Shown here one piece after another: positions 1 through 6,210 of a stretch of 12,742 nt of DNA (positions are counted from its first letter, which is position 1; every line of letters starts with the position of its first letter). The notes beneath the pieces were generated by a model. The model did no database searches and was not told the DNA's origin. It saw only the letters and a list, made by a program, of their open reading frames with translations. Where the stretch lies: assembly GCF_001279775.1 (NCBI RefSeq), contig NZ_LGDG01000043.1, positions 1 to 12,742 of the forward strand. Direction: 5' to 3'. The DNA is from Streptomyces sp. MMG1533 (GTDB lineage Bacteria; Actinomycetota; Actinomycetes; Streptomycetales; Streptomycetaceae). Both the position numbers and the translations under genes were made by a program.

Positions 1-159
1 CTCACCGACGCCGGCAACGGCTACTACGAACTCAAGAACGTGGGCAGCGGCCTCAACGCCGGCGTCGCCCAGTCCTCCACCAGCAACGGCGCACCCGTCG
101 TCCAGTGGACGGACGTGAACGTCGACGACCAGCTCTGGAAGATCGTCCGAATCAACTGA
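1..159 (+). CDS. Ricin-B-lectin (CBM13-like) domain protein, 3' end only
   Basis: The window opens inside this gene, in frame 1, and shows only its last 52 residues and the stop TGA at 157-159. The visible part is the end of a beta-trefoil ricin-type lectin domain. It reads GYYELKNVGSG, then NAGVAQSSTSNGAPVVQW, and ends with DQLWKIVRIN, which is the QxW repeat that closes each trefoil lobe. In actinomycetes such domains usually sit at the C-terminus of secreted glycoside hydrolases or lyases and bind galactose-, xylose- or arabinose-containing glycans. The catalytic part lies outside the window, so the enzyme class is unknown. The same stretch recurs, inverted and almost identical, at the right end of the window (12584-12742). 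The gene is followed at once by a strong hairpin. Confidence 0.85.
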   Translation, partial: LTDAGNGYYELKNVGSGLNAGVAQSSTSNGAPVVQWTDVNVDDQLWKIVRIN

Positions 160-161
160 CC
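1..161 (+). repeat. Left copy of 161-bp terminal inverted repeat
   Basis: Bases 1-161 are repeated in reverse complement at 12582-12742. They match exactly for 99 bases from the window edge, differ at base 100 (G here, A in the other copy; Val versus Ile in codon 34), then match to 161, two bases past the stop codon. Beyond that the sequences diverge completely. The repeat is therefore the ends of two paralogous ricin-domain genes facing each other. Confidence 0.95.
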
Positions 162-179
162 GGCTACTGGCCCGTTTCG

Positions 180-234
180 CAGAGCCTCCTGCCAGCGCAG
201 GGTCGCATGGTGACCCGTGTGCCAGGGGGCTCTG
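180..234 (+). terminator. Long terminator-like hairpin after ricin-domain gene
   Basis: CAGAGCCTCCTG (180-191) pairs with CAGGGGGCTCTG (223-234) over 12 bp. The only non-Watson-Crick pair, T187 with G227, is a U-G wobble in plus-strand RNA. An inner stem GGGTC/GACCC (200-204/212-216) extends the structure. It starts 20 bases after the stop codon of the ricin-domain gene. There is no T-run, which is usual for actinomycete terminators. The wobble orientation fits a transcript coming from the left. Confidence 0.65.
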
Positions 235-444
235 TGTCGTTCGATGCCGGTGATGCCGTCGGATGAGCAGCGTGCCCGGCCGGCAGCGGCGGTTGCAGTC
301 GGCCGCAGTCGGGCAGGTGCGCGACGGTGGTGACCGGTCACCAAGCCGGCTGTCTGTACCTTCGCCGTGGTTGGCACGCGCAGGATGCGACGTCCTCCTC
401 GCCCGGCATCGTCCTTGGCGGCGCACCTGCCGGGCCCCGCGTGG

Positions 445-504
445 GAGGCCCCTGAGCTGTTGATCGAGATGTCTGACGTCTCAACCACGCTGCTCGGGGG
501 CCTC
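445..504 (+). other. Second long stem-loop, unassigned
   Basis: GAGGCCCCTGAG (445-456) pairs with CTCGGGGGCCTC (493-504) over 12 bp, again with one U-G wobble (T453 with G496) in plus-strand RNA. Inside it, GTTGA (458-462) can pair with TCAAC (480-484), with GAGA and TCTC continuing after a two-base bulge. It follows no recognisable gene. It may be the terminator of a gene now lost, one end of a decayed mobile element, or a structured RNA; I cannot choose between these. Confidence 0.5.
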
Positions 505-576
505 GTTGGTCATCTGTCCTGCCGCACTCGACCTGCCCCGTGCGCTCGTGGAACCCTGGAGCGGCAACGCTGAAGA

Positions 577-720
577 AGCCCAGTGTTCGTCACCCGTCGC
601 AAGCCGGGCCCTGGCAGGGTCGTCAGCCCACTCGAGGTCTGCCGGGACACCGGGTTCGCCCGGCTGTCGTACGGCCAGGCCCGCCTCCTCCTGGATGCGC
701 ACACGGCTGTCGGCGGGGTG
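577..720 (+). pseudogene. Remnant of a tyrosine recombinase / integrase
   Basis: Frame 1 from 577 reads [13 protein letters not shown], then [33 protein letters not shown]. From memory this resembles the segment just before the catalytic H-x-x-R box of actinomycete tyrosine recombinases, where PVFVTHRRPGPG and a [16 protein letters not shown] run are followed by a DLHEFRHS-type catalytic segment. Here the frame is preceded by an in-frame stop (571-573), and the expected catalytic His-Arg segment cannot be read after about 720, so the piece is short and dead. The resemblance was judged by eye without a database search; an unrelated hypothetical remains possible. Confidence 0.4.
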
Positions 721-782
721 CCGGGAGCGGGCTGTGTCTCGACCTGCGTCCCGGAGGAGCCCGTCCCGCTCCGGCTGTCGGG

Positions 783-1343
783 TCAGGTCCTGCACGTCCG
801 GTAGGTGTACCCGGCCTGTCGTTCATTGTTCTGCATGTCCAGGAAGCGGTACTTTCCTTCCGTGTTCCGGCTGAAGTGCTCGATTGTTCCGTCACCGGCC
901 TTGTAGGTGAGGTGCAGCGTCTCGCCCCGGACTGTGCTGCCGAAGTTCTTGAACAGGTTCTTGTTGGCCCTGCCGAACGTGCCGGATCCGACCTTCCCGT
1001 CCGCCGTCAGGCCCCACCGCTTCTGGAGGTTCATCGTCGCCTGGTGCGTCTTGTCCCCGAAATAGCAGTCGATGTTGTTGACCACGAAGTTGCTTCCGTT
1101 GTCCAGCTTGGCGCCTTCGGCGACCAGGATCCGCTGCCACAGGCCGACGGCGTTGGAAGCCGAGTAGTTGTACTGGGACAGGACGCCTTCGTCGTTCCAG
1201 TCGTCGGTCCAGGTGTCGTACCCGCGCACCCAGCCGTCCGAGACCTTCGCTGAAGCAGGGCCGGTACCCATGGCCAGTGTGCCTGCCGCCGCGAGGCTCA
1301 GTGCGATCGCCGCACCGCGCAGGGTACGTCCGTGGATCCTCAT
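783..1343 (-). CDS. Secreted peptidoglycan-binding domain protein
   Basis: This 186-residue protein has a clear Sec signal peptide: positive [10 protein letters not shown], a hydrophobic run at 11-24 and a cleavage site after ASA at residue 32. The mature part carries one PG_binding_1-like unit at about 64-130. Its core [22 protein letters not shown], followed by DGKVGSGTF at 115-123, matches the family pattern of D-x-x-FG-x-x-T then Q-x-x-x-GL-x-x-DG-x-VG-x-x-T. No hydrolase domain is attached, so it probably acts outside the cell as a wall-binding or inhibitor-type protein; that role is inference. Cys93 and Cys184 could form a disulfide. I chose the ATG at 1343 because GGGGAGGA lies just upstream and the signal peptide starts there. 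Longer in-frame starts up to 1454 would put 37 non-signal residues in front. It stands alone, with pseudogenes on both sides. Confidence 0.8.
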   Translation of the reverse strand: MRIHGRTLRGAAIALSLAAAGTLAMGTGPASAKVSDGWVRGYDTWTDDWNDEGVLSQYNYSASNAVGLWQRILVAEGAKLDNGSNFVVNNIDCYFGDKTHQATMNLQKRWGLTADGKVGSGTFGRANKNLFKNFGSTVRGETLHLTYKAGDGTIEHFSRNTEGKYRFLDMQNNERQAGYTYRTCRT

Positions 1344-1473
1344 ACATCCTCCCCGTTCGGAAAAGCCCATGGAGAGGACGGTATGTAGGGGCGGGCAGGG
1401 GGCGGTACTGGAATGTTGCAGGGTCCTCAAGGCCACTTCCGGCTCGCCGGCCAACGCTTCTTTGACGCTTCGA

Positions 1474-1731
1474 CTACGCCACAGGGCAGGCCAGTTCCGG
1501 CATCGAGCGGTTGGGGGAGCACGTCACCACGGCCAGGGCCAGGTATGTGGGGCGTTCGAGGTAGAAGCCGAGCGATACATCCGCCCCTGATTCCAGCCGT
1601 TCCGCGACGGTGTTGACGAGTCCGGCCGGTTGGGCGGCGTCACGGTCCCTCTCGGAGGCAGACCGGGAAGCGTACTCGCCGAGTGCGACCGGGGCGACGG
1701 ACGCGCCGAGGGTGAACGTACGGGTGGTCAC
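1474..1731 (-). CDS. Short hypothetical protein, possibly truncated
   Basis: This is an 85-residue ORF with a GTG start at 1731. I do not recognise the family. Its codons are strongly GC-ending along most of the length, which argues for real coding: the run ending FYLERPTYLALAVVTCSPN reads like a normal protein, not a shadow frame. No convincing ribosome site is visible before the GTG. The 5' end overlaps the plus-strand IS5-type transposase fragment by about 20 bases, so the original N-terminus may have been replaced when that element inserted or decayed. It lies 130 bases upstream of the peptidoglycan-binding gene on the same strand. It could also be a gene fragment with no present function. 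Confidence 0.4.
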   Translation of the reverse strand: MTTRTFTLGASVAPVALGEYASRSASERDRDAAQPAGLVNTVAERLESGADVSLGFYLERPTYLALAVVTCSPNRSMPELACPVA

Positions 1732-1878
1732 CGATCCGAGCGGCCGGTTGCTGTGGCTCTCACCCGCCTTGCCGGGCCGATCTCACGACCTGGCCGCGGC
1801 CCGCACCCACCGGATCATCCGCATCTGCGAGCACCAGGGCGTCCCATCCTGGCCGACCTCGCCTACCTGGTGAACAAC
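1712..1878 (+). pseudogene. IS5-type (DDE_Tnp_4) transposase fragment, frameshifted
   Basis: Frame 2 reads VNVRVVTDPSGRLLWLSPAL, then PGRSHDLAAARTHRIIRICE and HQGVP. This is the segment of IS5-family DDE_Tnp_4 transposases that includes the second catalytic Asp (VTD) and the PG-x-x-HD motif. At about 1843-1845 one C appears lost from a C-run, and the protein continues in frame 1 as ILADLAYLV, with the next expected Asp motif (LAD). After about 1878 the similarity stops. Both the N-terminal HTH part and the C-terminal catalytic Glu region are absent, and no terminal repeats are evident, so it is an immobile relic. Confidence 0.7.
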
Positions 1879-2070
1879 CCCCACGGCCTGTCTGTCACTC
1901 GGAAGTTCTTCGCGAAGATCCATGCCCCGGAAGGTAAAGGCCCCTCCGGGTGGCCTGCACACGGTCTTGGAGCCGGAAGGACACGCGGCCGGTGACTGCT
2001 CTGTTGCACACCGGACCTGCATCCGAACCGAAGGCCTGCTCCGACGGGGCGAGGGTTTGCTGATGCGGCA

Positions 2071-2763
2071 CTAGGCGGTGCCCGGGCCGGTTCGTGAGAG
2101 GCGGACCATGGCGCGGTAGAGAGCTGTGGGCGCCGGGGCCTTGGGCAGTGGCGGGATGTCGGCGCCCGGGGCGGCGTACGAGCGGAACATGTGACCGACG
2201 AGGCGGCGCCAGGCGTCGGGCGCGGCGTCGCCCGCGGCGGCGATGACGCCGGCGTTGGCCATGAGCAGGATGACGAGGTCCTCCGAGACGAAGTCCTCGC
2301 GCAGGTGCCCGCTGTTCTTGGCGCGGGCGATGAGTTCGAGAAAGCCGTTGTACGCCTCGGCGCGGCGGGCTTCCAGTGCCTTGGCGGCGGGGAAGGTCAT
2401 GGTCAGGACGTCGGCGAAGCCGCGGTCGGCGGCCTGCATGGCGCAGACGGCGTGGAGGTAGCCGGTGAAGCCGTGCCAGGGGTCGGGGTCGGCGAGTGCT
2501 TCGGTGACGGCGTCGGCGTAGGCGTCCATACGGTCGGCGAAGACCGCGTTGACGAGTTCGTCCCGGGTGGCGAAGCGCCGTCCGAGCGTGGCTTTGCCGA
2601 CGCCTGCCTCACGTGCGACGGAGGCCATGGAGACGCCGAGCCCTTCGGCGGCGAAGAGGCGGCGGGCGGCGGCCAGGATGCGGCAGCGGTTGCGCTCGGC
2701 GTCGGCGCGCAGTCCCGCTTCCGGCTGCTGGTCCGGAGTCTGGTCGGAAGGTGCGGAGGTCAT
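2071..2763 (-). CDS. TetR-family transcriptional repressor
   Basis: This 230-residue protein has an N-terminal TetR helix-turn-helix. The segment from about 24 to 80 includes RILAAARRLFAAEG, then the recognition region MASVAREAGVGKATLGRRF at 46-64. The C-terminal ligand-binding half is all-helical and divergent, as in the family, so the inducer cannot be predicted. The C-terminal tail after about 205 is Pro-rich. It is transcribed away from the MDR/SDR/DoxX operon across a 99-bp shared intergenic region with matching half-sites near both start codons. The likely role, by inference from this layout, is self-repression and repression of the divergent operon. The start ATG at 2763 has only a weak purine-rich upstream sequence (AGGTAGAG). 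Confidence 0.9.
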   Translation of the reverse strand: MTSAPSDQTPDQQPEAGLRADAERNRCRILAAARRLFAAEGLGVSMASVAREAGVGKATLGRRFATRDELVNAVFADRMDAYADAVTEALADPDPWHGFTGYLHAVCAMQAADRGFADVLTMTFPAAKALEARRAEAYNGFLELIARAKNSGHLREDFVSEDLVILLMANAGVIAAAGDAAPDAWRRLVGHMFRSYAAPGADIPPLPKAPAPTALYRAMVRLSRTGPGTA

Positions 2764-2862
2764 GCGCCCACTCTACCTAAGTGGAACGGATGGGCCACTT
2801 CTGCTGTACGGTGGGCGGCAGTGGAATCGGGAAGCCCGTACCACTTATCGGGAGGTATTGTC
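2764..2862. promoter_or_regulatory. Divergent tetR / oxidoreductase operon control region
   Basis: Two related 12-base elements sit in mirror orientation near the two start codons. TAAGTGGAACGG at 2778-2789 is 14 bases from the tetR ATG, and its reverse-complement counterpart TAAGTGGTACGG at 2836-2847 is 15 bases from the oxidoreductase ATG. A second CCACTT (2795-2800) and a second AGTGGAA (2820-2826) give each outer element a partial palindromic partner. This is the layout expected for a TetR protein repressing both genes. Promoter hexamers cannot be assigned with confidence. The ribosome site GGAGG at 2851-2855 serves the rightward operon. Confidence 0.6.
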
Positions 2863-3801
2863 ATGCGCGCTGTAACGCTCGAATCCGTCCCCTCGGCCCC
2901 GGCCGTGACCGACGTGCACACTCCTCGCCCGGAGGCCGGGGAATTGCTGGTCAAGGTGGCCGCCGCCTCGTTGAACGGCATCGACATCGCCACCGCCGCC
3001 GGCTATACGCAAGCGTTTATGGAGCACCGGTTCCCGCTGGTCCTCGGCCAGGACTTCGCGGGCACCGTCGAGGCGCTCGGCGAGGGCGTGGAGGGCTTCG
3101 CGGTCGGCGACGCGGTCTTCGGTGTCGTGCTGAAGCCGTACCTGGGCGCCGGGTCGCTGGCCCAGTACGTCACCGTGCCCGCCGGACACGGAGTCGCCCG
3201 CATTCCCGCGGGCCCGAAGGCGGGGGACGCGGGCGCGCTGGGCGTGGCCGGGGCCACTGCCCTGGTGAGCCTGGACGCGGTGGCCCTGGCCGAGGGCGAG
3301 ACGCTGCTGATCTCCGGGGCCTCCGGCGGGGTGGGTTCGCTGGCGGTGCAGCTCGCCACCGCCCGTGGCGTGAAGGTGATCGCGACCGCCCGCCCCGGCG
3401 TGCAGACCGACTTCGTCACCGGCCTGACCGGCGTGGAGGTCCACGTGGTCGACTTCACCGGTGACCTGGAGGGGCAGGTCCGCGCGATCGTCCCGGAGGG
3501 TGTGGACGCGGTGCTGCACCTGGCGGGCGACGGCGCCCAGCTGGCCGCTCTGCTGCGGCCGGGCGGTCAGATCGCCTCCACCACTGGCTTGACCCAGGAC
3601 GACGTCAAAGGGAAGGACGTCACCGTCCACACGATCATGGCCAACCCCGACGCCCAGATCCTGACCTCCCTGGCCGAGCAGGTCGCCTCTGGTGCGCTGC
3701 GTGTGCCGGTCACGGCCACCTACCCGCTGGAGCAGGCAGCCGAGGCGTTGGCCGCCTTCAGTGCCGGCACCCCGGGCAAGATCGCCGTCTCCTGCTCCTG
3801 A
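2863..3801 (+). CDS. Zinc-free MDR oxidoreductase (quinone oxidoreductase-like)
   Basis: This 312-residue protein is of the medium-chain dehydrogenase/reductase superfamily, NADPH:quinone oxidoreductase-like branch. The N-terminal GroES-like fold carries LVKVAAASLNGIDIATAAGY at about 29-48 and VLGQDFAGTVEALGEGVEGF at 60-79. The Rossmann half carries the nucleotide loop SGASGGVGSLAVQLA at 141-155. The catalytic and structural zinc ligands of alcohol dehydrogenases are absent, as expected for this branch. It would reduce quinones, enones or similar electrophiles with NADPH; the substrate is not deducible. The ATG at 2863 is fixed by GGAGG seven bases upstream and by the family N-terminus; a far longer upstream reading frame is the antisense of tetR. 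It is the first gene of the operon, 19 bases before the SDR gene. Confidence 0.9.
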   Translation: MRAVTLESVPSAPAVTDVHTPRPEAGELLVKVAAASLNGIDIATAAGYTQAFMEHRFPLVLGQDFAGTVEALGEGVEGFAVGDAVFGVVLKPYLGAGSLAQYVTVPAGHGVARIPAGPKAGDAGALGVAGATALVSLDAVALAEGETLLISGASGGVGSLAVQLATARGVKVIATARPGVQTDFVTGLTGVEVHVVDFTGDLEGQVRAIVPEGVDAVLHLAGDGAQLAALLRPGGQIASTTGLTQDDVKGKDVTVHTIMANPDAQILTSLAEQVASGALRVPVTATYPLEQAAEALAAFSAGTPGKIAVSCS

Positions 3802-3820
3802 CACACGTCCAACGGAAGAG

Positions 3821-4510
3821 ATGACGACCGTGCCCACCATTGCCATCATCGGCGCCGGCCCCGGTATGGGACTGGCCATCGCCCGCACCTTCGGCGGCCG
3901 CGGCTTCGACGTCGCCCTGATCTCCCGCACCAAGGAGAAGCTTCAGACGCTGGTCGACCAGCTGGGCCAGGAAGGCATCACCGCCAAGGCGTTCACCGCC
4001 GACGTCCTGGACCGGCCCTCCCTGACCGCCGCCCTGGACGCCGTGAAGGCCCGCTTCGGCGGCATCGACGTACTGGAGTACTCCCCGGCGCCGCACTCCC
4101 CGGTGCCCGGCCTCACCCTGGCCACCCCCTCGGAATCCACGGTGGACGATCTGCAGCCGCAGATCGAGTACATCTTCTACGGCGCCGTCGCCGCCGCCCG
4201 CACGGTGCTGCCCGCGATGCGCGAGGCGGGCGCCGGCACCCTGCTGTTCACCACCGGCGGCGGCTCGGTGGACCCCATCCCCATGCTCGGCAACGTCAAC
4301 GCCCCCGCGGCAGCCCTGCGCAACTGGGTGCTCAACCTGGACAAGGAGCTGGCCGGCAGCGGTGTGCACGCCGCCCACGTGGCCATCAACGTGTGGATCG
4401 GCGGGGGCGGACCGGAGGGCTTCCCGACGGCCACGCCCGAGCAGATCGCCCCCCTGTACTGGGACCTGCACGAAAACCGTGACCGCTCCGAGGCCGTATT
4501 CAACGCCTGA
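3821..4510 (+). CDS. Atypical short-chain dehydrogenase/reductase
   Basis: This 229-residue SDR-fold protein has the nucleotide loop GAGPGMG at 11-17 and Arg36 after the second strand, which favours NADP(H). The central part is unusual. The NNAG motif is replaced by EYSPAP (86-91). The active-site stretch reads GGGSVDPIPMLGNVNAPAAALRNW (146-169; a serine, S149, is present), where classical SDRs have Tyr-x-x-x-Lys. Both the Tyr and the Lys are missing. It may be a non-classical reductase, a binding protein or a regulator with the NmrA-like habit. The start is uncertain: GGAAGAG at 3814-3820 lies only two bases from ATG 3821 but about eleven from an in-frame GTG at 3830. It is the second gene of the operon and is followed by a 78-base gap. 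Confidence 0.85.
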   Translation: MTTVPTIAIIGAGPGMGLAIARTFGGRGFDVALISRTKEKLQTLVDQLGQEGITAKAFTADVLDRPSLTAALDAVKARFGGIDVLEYSPAPHSPVPGLTLATPSESTVDDLQPQIEYIFYGAVAAARTVLPAMREAGAGTLLFTTGGGSVDPIPMLGNVNAPAAALRNWVLNLDKELAGSGVHAAHVAINVWIGGGGPEGFPTATPEQIAPLYWDLHENRDRSEAVFNA

Positions 4511-4588
4511 CCGGCGGGCCACCCCGCTCCCGGGAGGGGGCATCCGCTCCCTCCCTGTCCCGTCGCCCTCCTGGAAAGGAATCCGTAC

Positions 4589-4960
4589 GTGAACTTCTTC
4601 TTGTGGACAGTGCAGGCCGTGCTGGCCGCCATGTTTGCCATGGCCGGCGTCATGAAGTCCACCCAGCCCAAGGACAAGCTGGTAGGCCGGCTGCCCTGGA
4701 CGGCCGACTTCTCGCAGGCCACCGTCCGCTTCATCGGCATCGTGGAGTTCGCCGCCGCCCTCGGCCTGATCCTTCCTGCTGCGACTGGCATCGCCCCCGT
4801 GCTGACCCCGCTGGCCGCGACCGGCCTGGTCGCGGTGATGGTCCTGGCCGCGATCACCCACGCCCGCCGCAAGGAACCCGGCGCGATCGCCTTCAACGCC
4901 GTTGTGCTGGTCCTGGCGGCCCTGGTGGCCTGGGGCCGCTTCGGCCCCTACAGCTTCTGA
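4589..4960 (+). CDS. DoxX-like integral membrane protein
   Basis: This 123-residue hydrophobic protein is compatible with four membrane helices at roughly 4-21, 46-65, 70-88 and 99-118. It has the DoxX-like N-terminal pattern (VQAVLAAMFAMAGVMK) and a short cytoplasmic loop HARRKEP at about 91-97. DoxX-family proteins are often co-encoded with oxidoreductases and are linked to thiol or redox stress and quinone chemistry in some bacteria; the exact role here is unknown. It starts with GTG at 4589, preceded by GGAAAGGA at 4573-4580. It is third in the operon, and its presence suggests a membrane-associated redox function for the set. Confidence 0.85.
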   Translation: MNFFLWTVQAVLAAMFAMAGVMKSTQPKDKLVGRLPWTADFSQATVRFIGIVEFAAALGLILPAATGIAPVLTPLAATGLVAVMVLAAITHARRKEPGAIAFNAVVLVLAALVAWGRFGPYSF

Positions 4961-4966
4961 CCCCCT

Positions 4967-4993
4967 CCATCTGATCCCCTCCCATCTGATCCC
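4967..4993 (+). repeat. Short tandem repeat in operon spacer
   Basis: CCATCTGATCCC occurs at 4967-4978 and again at 4982-4993, with a 15-base period, between the DoxX-like gene and the next gene. It is probably a local duplication with no evident function. Confidence 0.6.
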
Positions 4994-5028
4994 TGCCTTC
5001 CGACCGCCACCGCGAGGAACCACCCCTG

Positions 5029-5667
5029 ATGCGTGTCACCGTCTTCGGCGCGACCGGCGCCATCGGCCGCCTTGTCGTCCAGCAGCTCCTGGACGACGGC
5101 CACCAGGTCAACGCCCTGGTCCGCACCCCCGCCAAGCTCGCCCTCACCCACTCCCATCTCACGGTCGTCACCGGCCAGTTGTCCGACCGGGACGCCGTCG
5201 AGCAGGCCGTCAGTGGCGCCGACGCGGTGATCAGCGCGCTCGGTCCCTCCCTGAAACGGTCCACGACCGGCACCCAGGTGACCGACGGGACCCGCACCAT
5301 CGTGCAGGCCATGGAGGCGCGGAAAGTGGCCCGCTTCATCGGCCTGGCCACACCCTCACTGGCCGATCCGCAGGACAAGCCGCATTGGAAGCACAAGGTG
5401 CTGCCCGTCATGGCCGGGCTGATGTTCCCCAACGCGCTGGCCGAGCTGAGGGGCATGACCGAGGCCGTCACCGGCTCCGGCCTCGACTACACGATCGCCC
5501 GCATCACCAACCCGACGGACAAGTCCGCCACCGGCCGCATCCGCTCCGGGTTCCTCGGCCACGACCGGGTCGGTTCAGCCATGAGCCGTGCCGACATCGC
5601 CGCGTTCCTCGTCTCCCAGCTCACCGACACCCGCCACCGGCGGGCCATGCCCGCCATCAGCAACTGA
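5029..5667 (+). CDS. NAD(P)-binding protein, NmrA / atypical-SDR type
   Basis: This 212-residue protein belongs to the NAD(P)H-binding (NmrA-like, extended/atypical SDR) group. The dinucleotide loop VFGATGAIGR lies at 5-14, followed by NALVRTPAKL (an Arg that fits NADP binding) and VVTGQLSDRDAV, the usual post-strand acidic segment. ADAVISALGPSL matches the family's central motif. The C-terminal half (LDYTIARITNPTD) also fits. Such proteins act as flavin/biliverdin-type reductases, epimerase-like enzymes or redox sensors; this one cannot be narrowed. The ATG at 5029 has GAGGA ten bases upstream. It is fourth in the operon, with the damaged monooxygenase starting 16 bases after its stop. Confidence 0.85.
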   Translation: MRVTVFGATGAIGRLVVQQLLDDGHQVNALVRTPAKLALTHSHLTVVTGQLSDRDAVEQAVSGADAVISALGPSLKRSTTGTQVTDGTRTIVQAMEARKVARFIGLATPSLADPQDKPHWKHKVLPVMAGLMFPNALAELRGMTEAVTGSGLDYTIARITNPTDKSATGRIRSGFLGHDRVGSAMSRADIAAFLVSQLTDTRHRRAMPAISN

Positions 5668-5683
5668 GGCCAGCACCACCGCC

Positions 5684-6210
5684 ATGACCTTCGAACTCGG
5701 CGTCTACTTCGGCAGCCCCCACGCGACGGCTCGGTGCACCGTGCCGTCGAGTGGGGGCTGCCGAAGTTCCTCGGCATCCTCGGCGGCACCCCCGAGCACT
5801 GGGTGCAGTACGGACACGCCTACCGCACCGCCTGGGCTCAGGCCGGCCACCCCGCCGAGCGGGCGGACATCGCGGTCGCCGTGCACGGGTTCGTCGCCGA
5901 GTCCGGCACCCAGGCCCGGTCGACCTACCTGGAGTACGAACACCGCATGGTGGCCGAGAGCAGCGCCGAACCGGGCCGTCCCGCCCCGTCGCGCGCCGAC
6001 GGTGCCGAGGCCTACGGCCCCGACGGCATGGTCTTCGTCGGCAGCCCCGACGAGATCGCCGACCGCATCCTCCACCTGTACGGGCTGCTCGGTCACACCC
6101 GCCAGATCCTGCAGATGGACGTCGGCGGCATGCCACGGCGCGACTTTCTGCGCGCCATCGAACTGCGTGCCGCACGACCGCCCACTTGGATAGGCTTATC
6201 CAGTTCGTGA
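5684..6210 (+). pseudogene. Luciferase-like (LLM) flavin monooxygenase, internally deleted and frameshifted
   Basis: The first ten codons (ATG at 5684, MTFELGVYFG) are a normal N-terminus for bacterial luciferase-like monooxygenases. The sequence then jumps directly to the C-terminal third in a different frame: VHRAVEWGLPKFLGILGGTP, then EHWVQYGHAYRTAW, HPAERADIAVAVHGFVAES and QILQMDVGGMP. Intact members have about 330-350 residues, so roughly 150-200 codons of the TIM barrel, including most flavin contacts, are gone. The two parts are in frames 2 and 1. The C-terminus is also replaced after about 6165: the last codons read into operator sequence and stop at 6210. A GTG at 5734 could still start a 158-residue C-terminal piece, but it would lack the flavin site. 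The junction lies in a long palindrome (5706-5767). This was probably the last gene of the operon. Confidence 0.8.
5706..5767. repeat. 62-bp near-perfect palindrome at the deletion junction
   Basis: The left arm 5706-5736 and right arm 5737-5767 pair at 29 of 31 positions. The only mismatched pairs are 5723/5750 and 5731/5742. The outer 17 pairs are perfect (CTTCGGCAGCCCCCAC at 5707-5722 with its complement at 5751-5766, plus the flanking A/T). There is no spacer. The right arm is ordinary monooxygenase coding sequence and the left arm is its inverted copy. Confidence 0.9.

Larger units (their letters stand above)
160..782. other. Gene-poor stretch with scars
   Basis: This stretch holds two stem-loops (180-234 and 445-504) and a recombinase remnant (about 577-720). 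The open frames here on both strands overlap each other, lack ribosome sites and have compositions rich in Arg, Pro and Ser, as expected of chance frames in GC-rich DNA. I see no intact gene. Confidence 0.6.

Noticed and set aside
540..1253. A plus-strand 237-codon frame across 540-1253
   Set aside because: It overlaps the clear minus-strand peptidoglycan-binding gene and has the biased composition of an antisense frame.
2191..3801. A 536-codon plus-strand frame running through tetR into the oxidoreductase
   Set aside because: The first 224 codons are the antisense of tetR with Gly/Val/Asp-rich composition. The family N-terminus and GGAGG ribosome site place the true start at 2863.
4511..4588. 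An internal terminator between the SDR and DoxX genes
   Set aside because: Only a ten-base palindrome (CTCCCGGGAG) is present, with no longer stem, so continued transcription is more likely.
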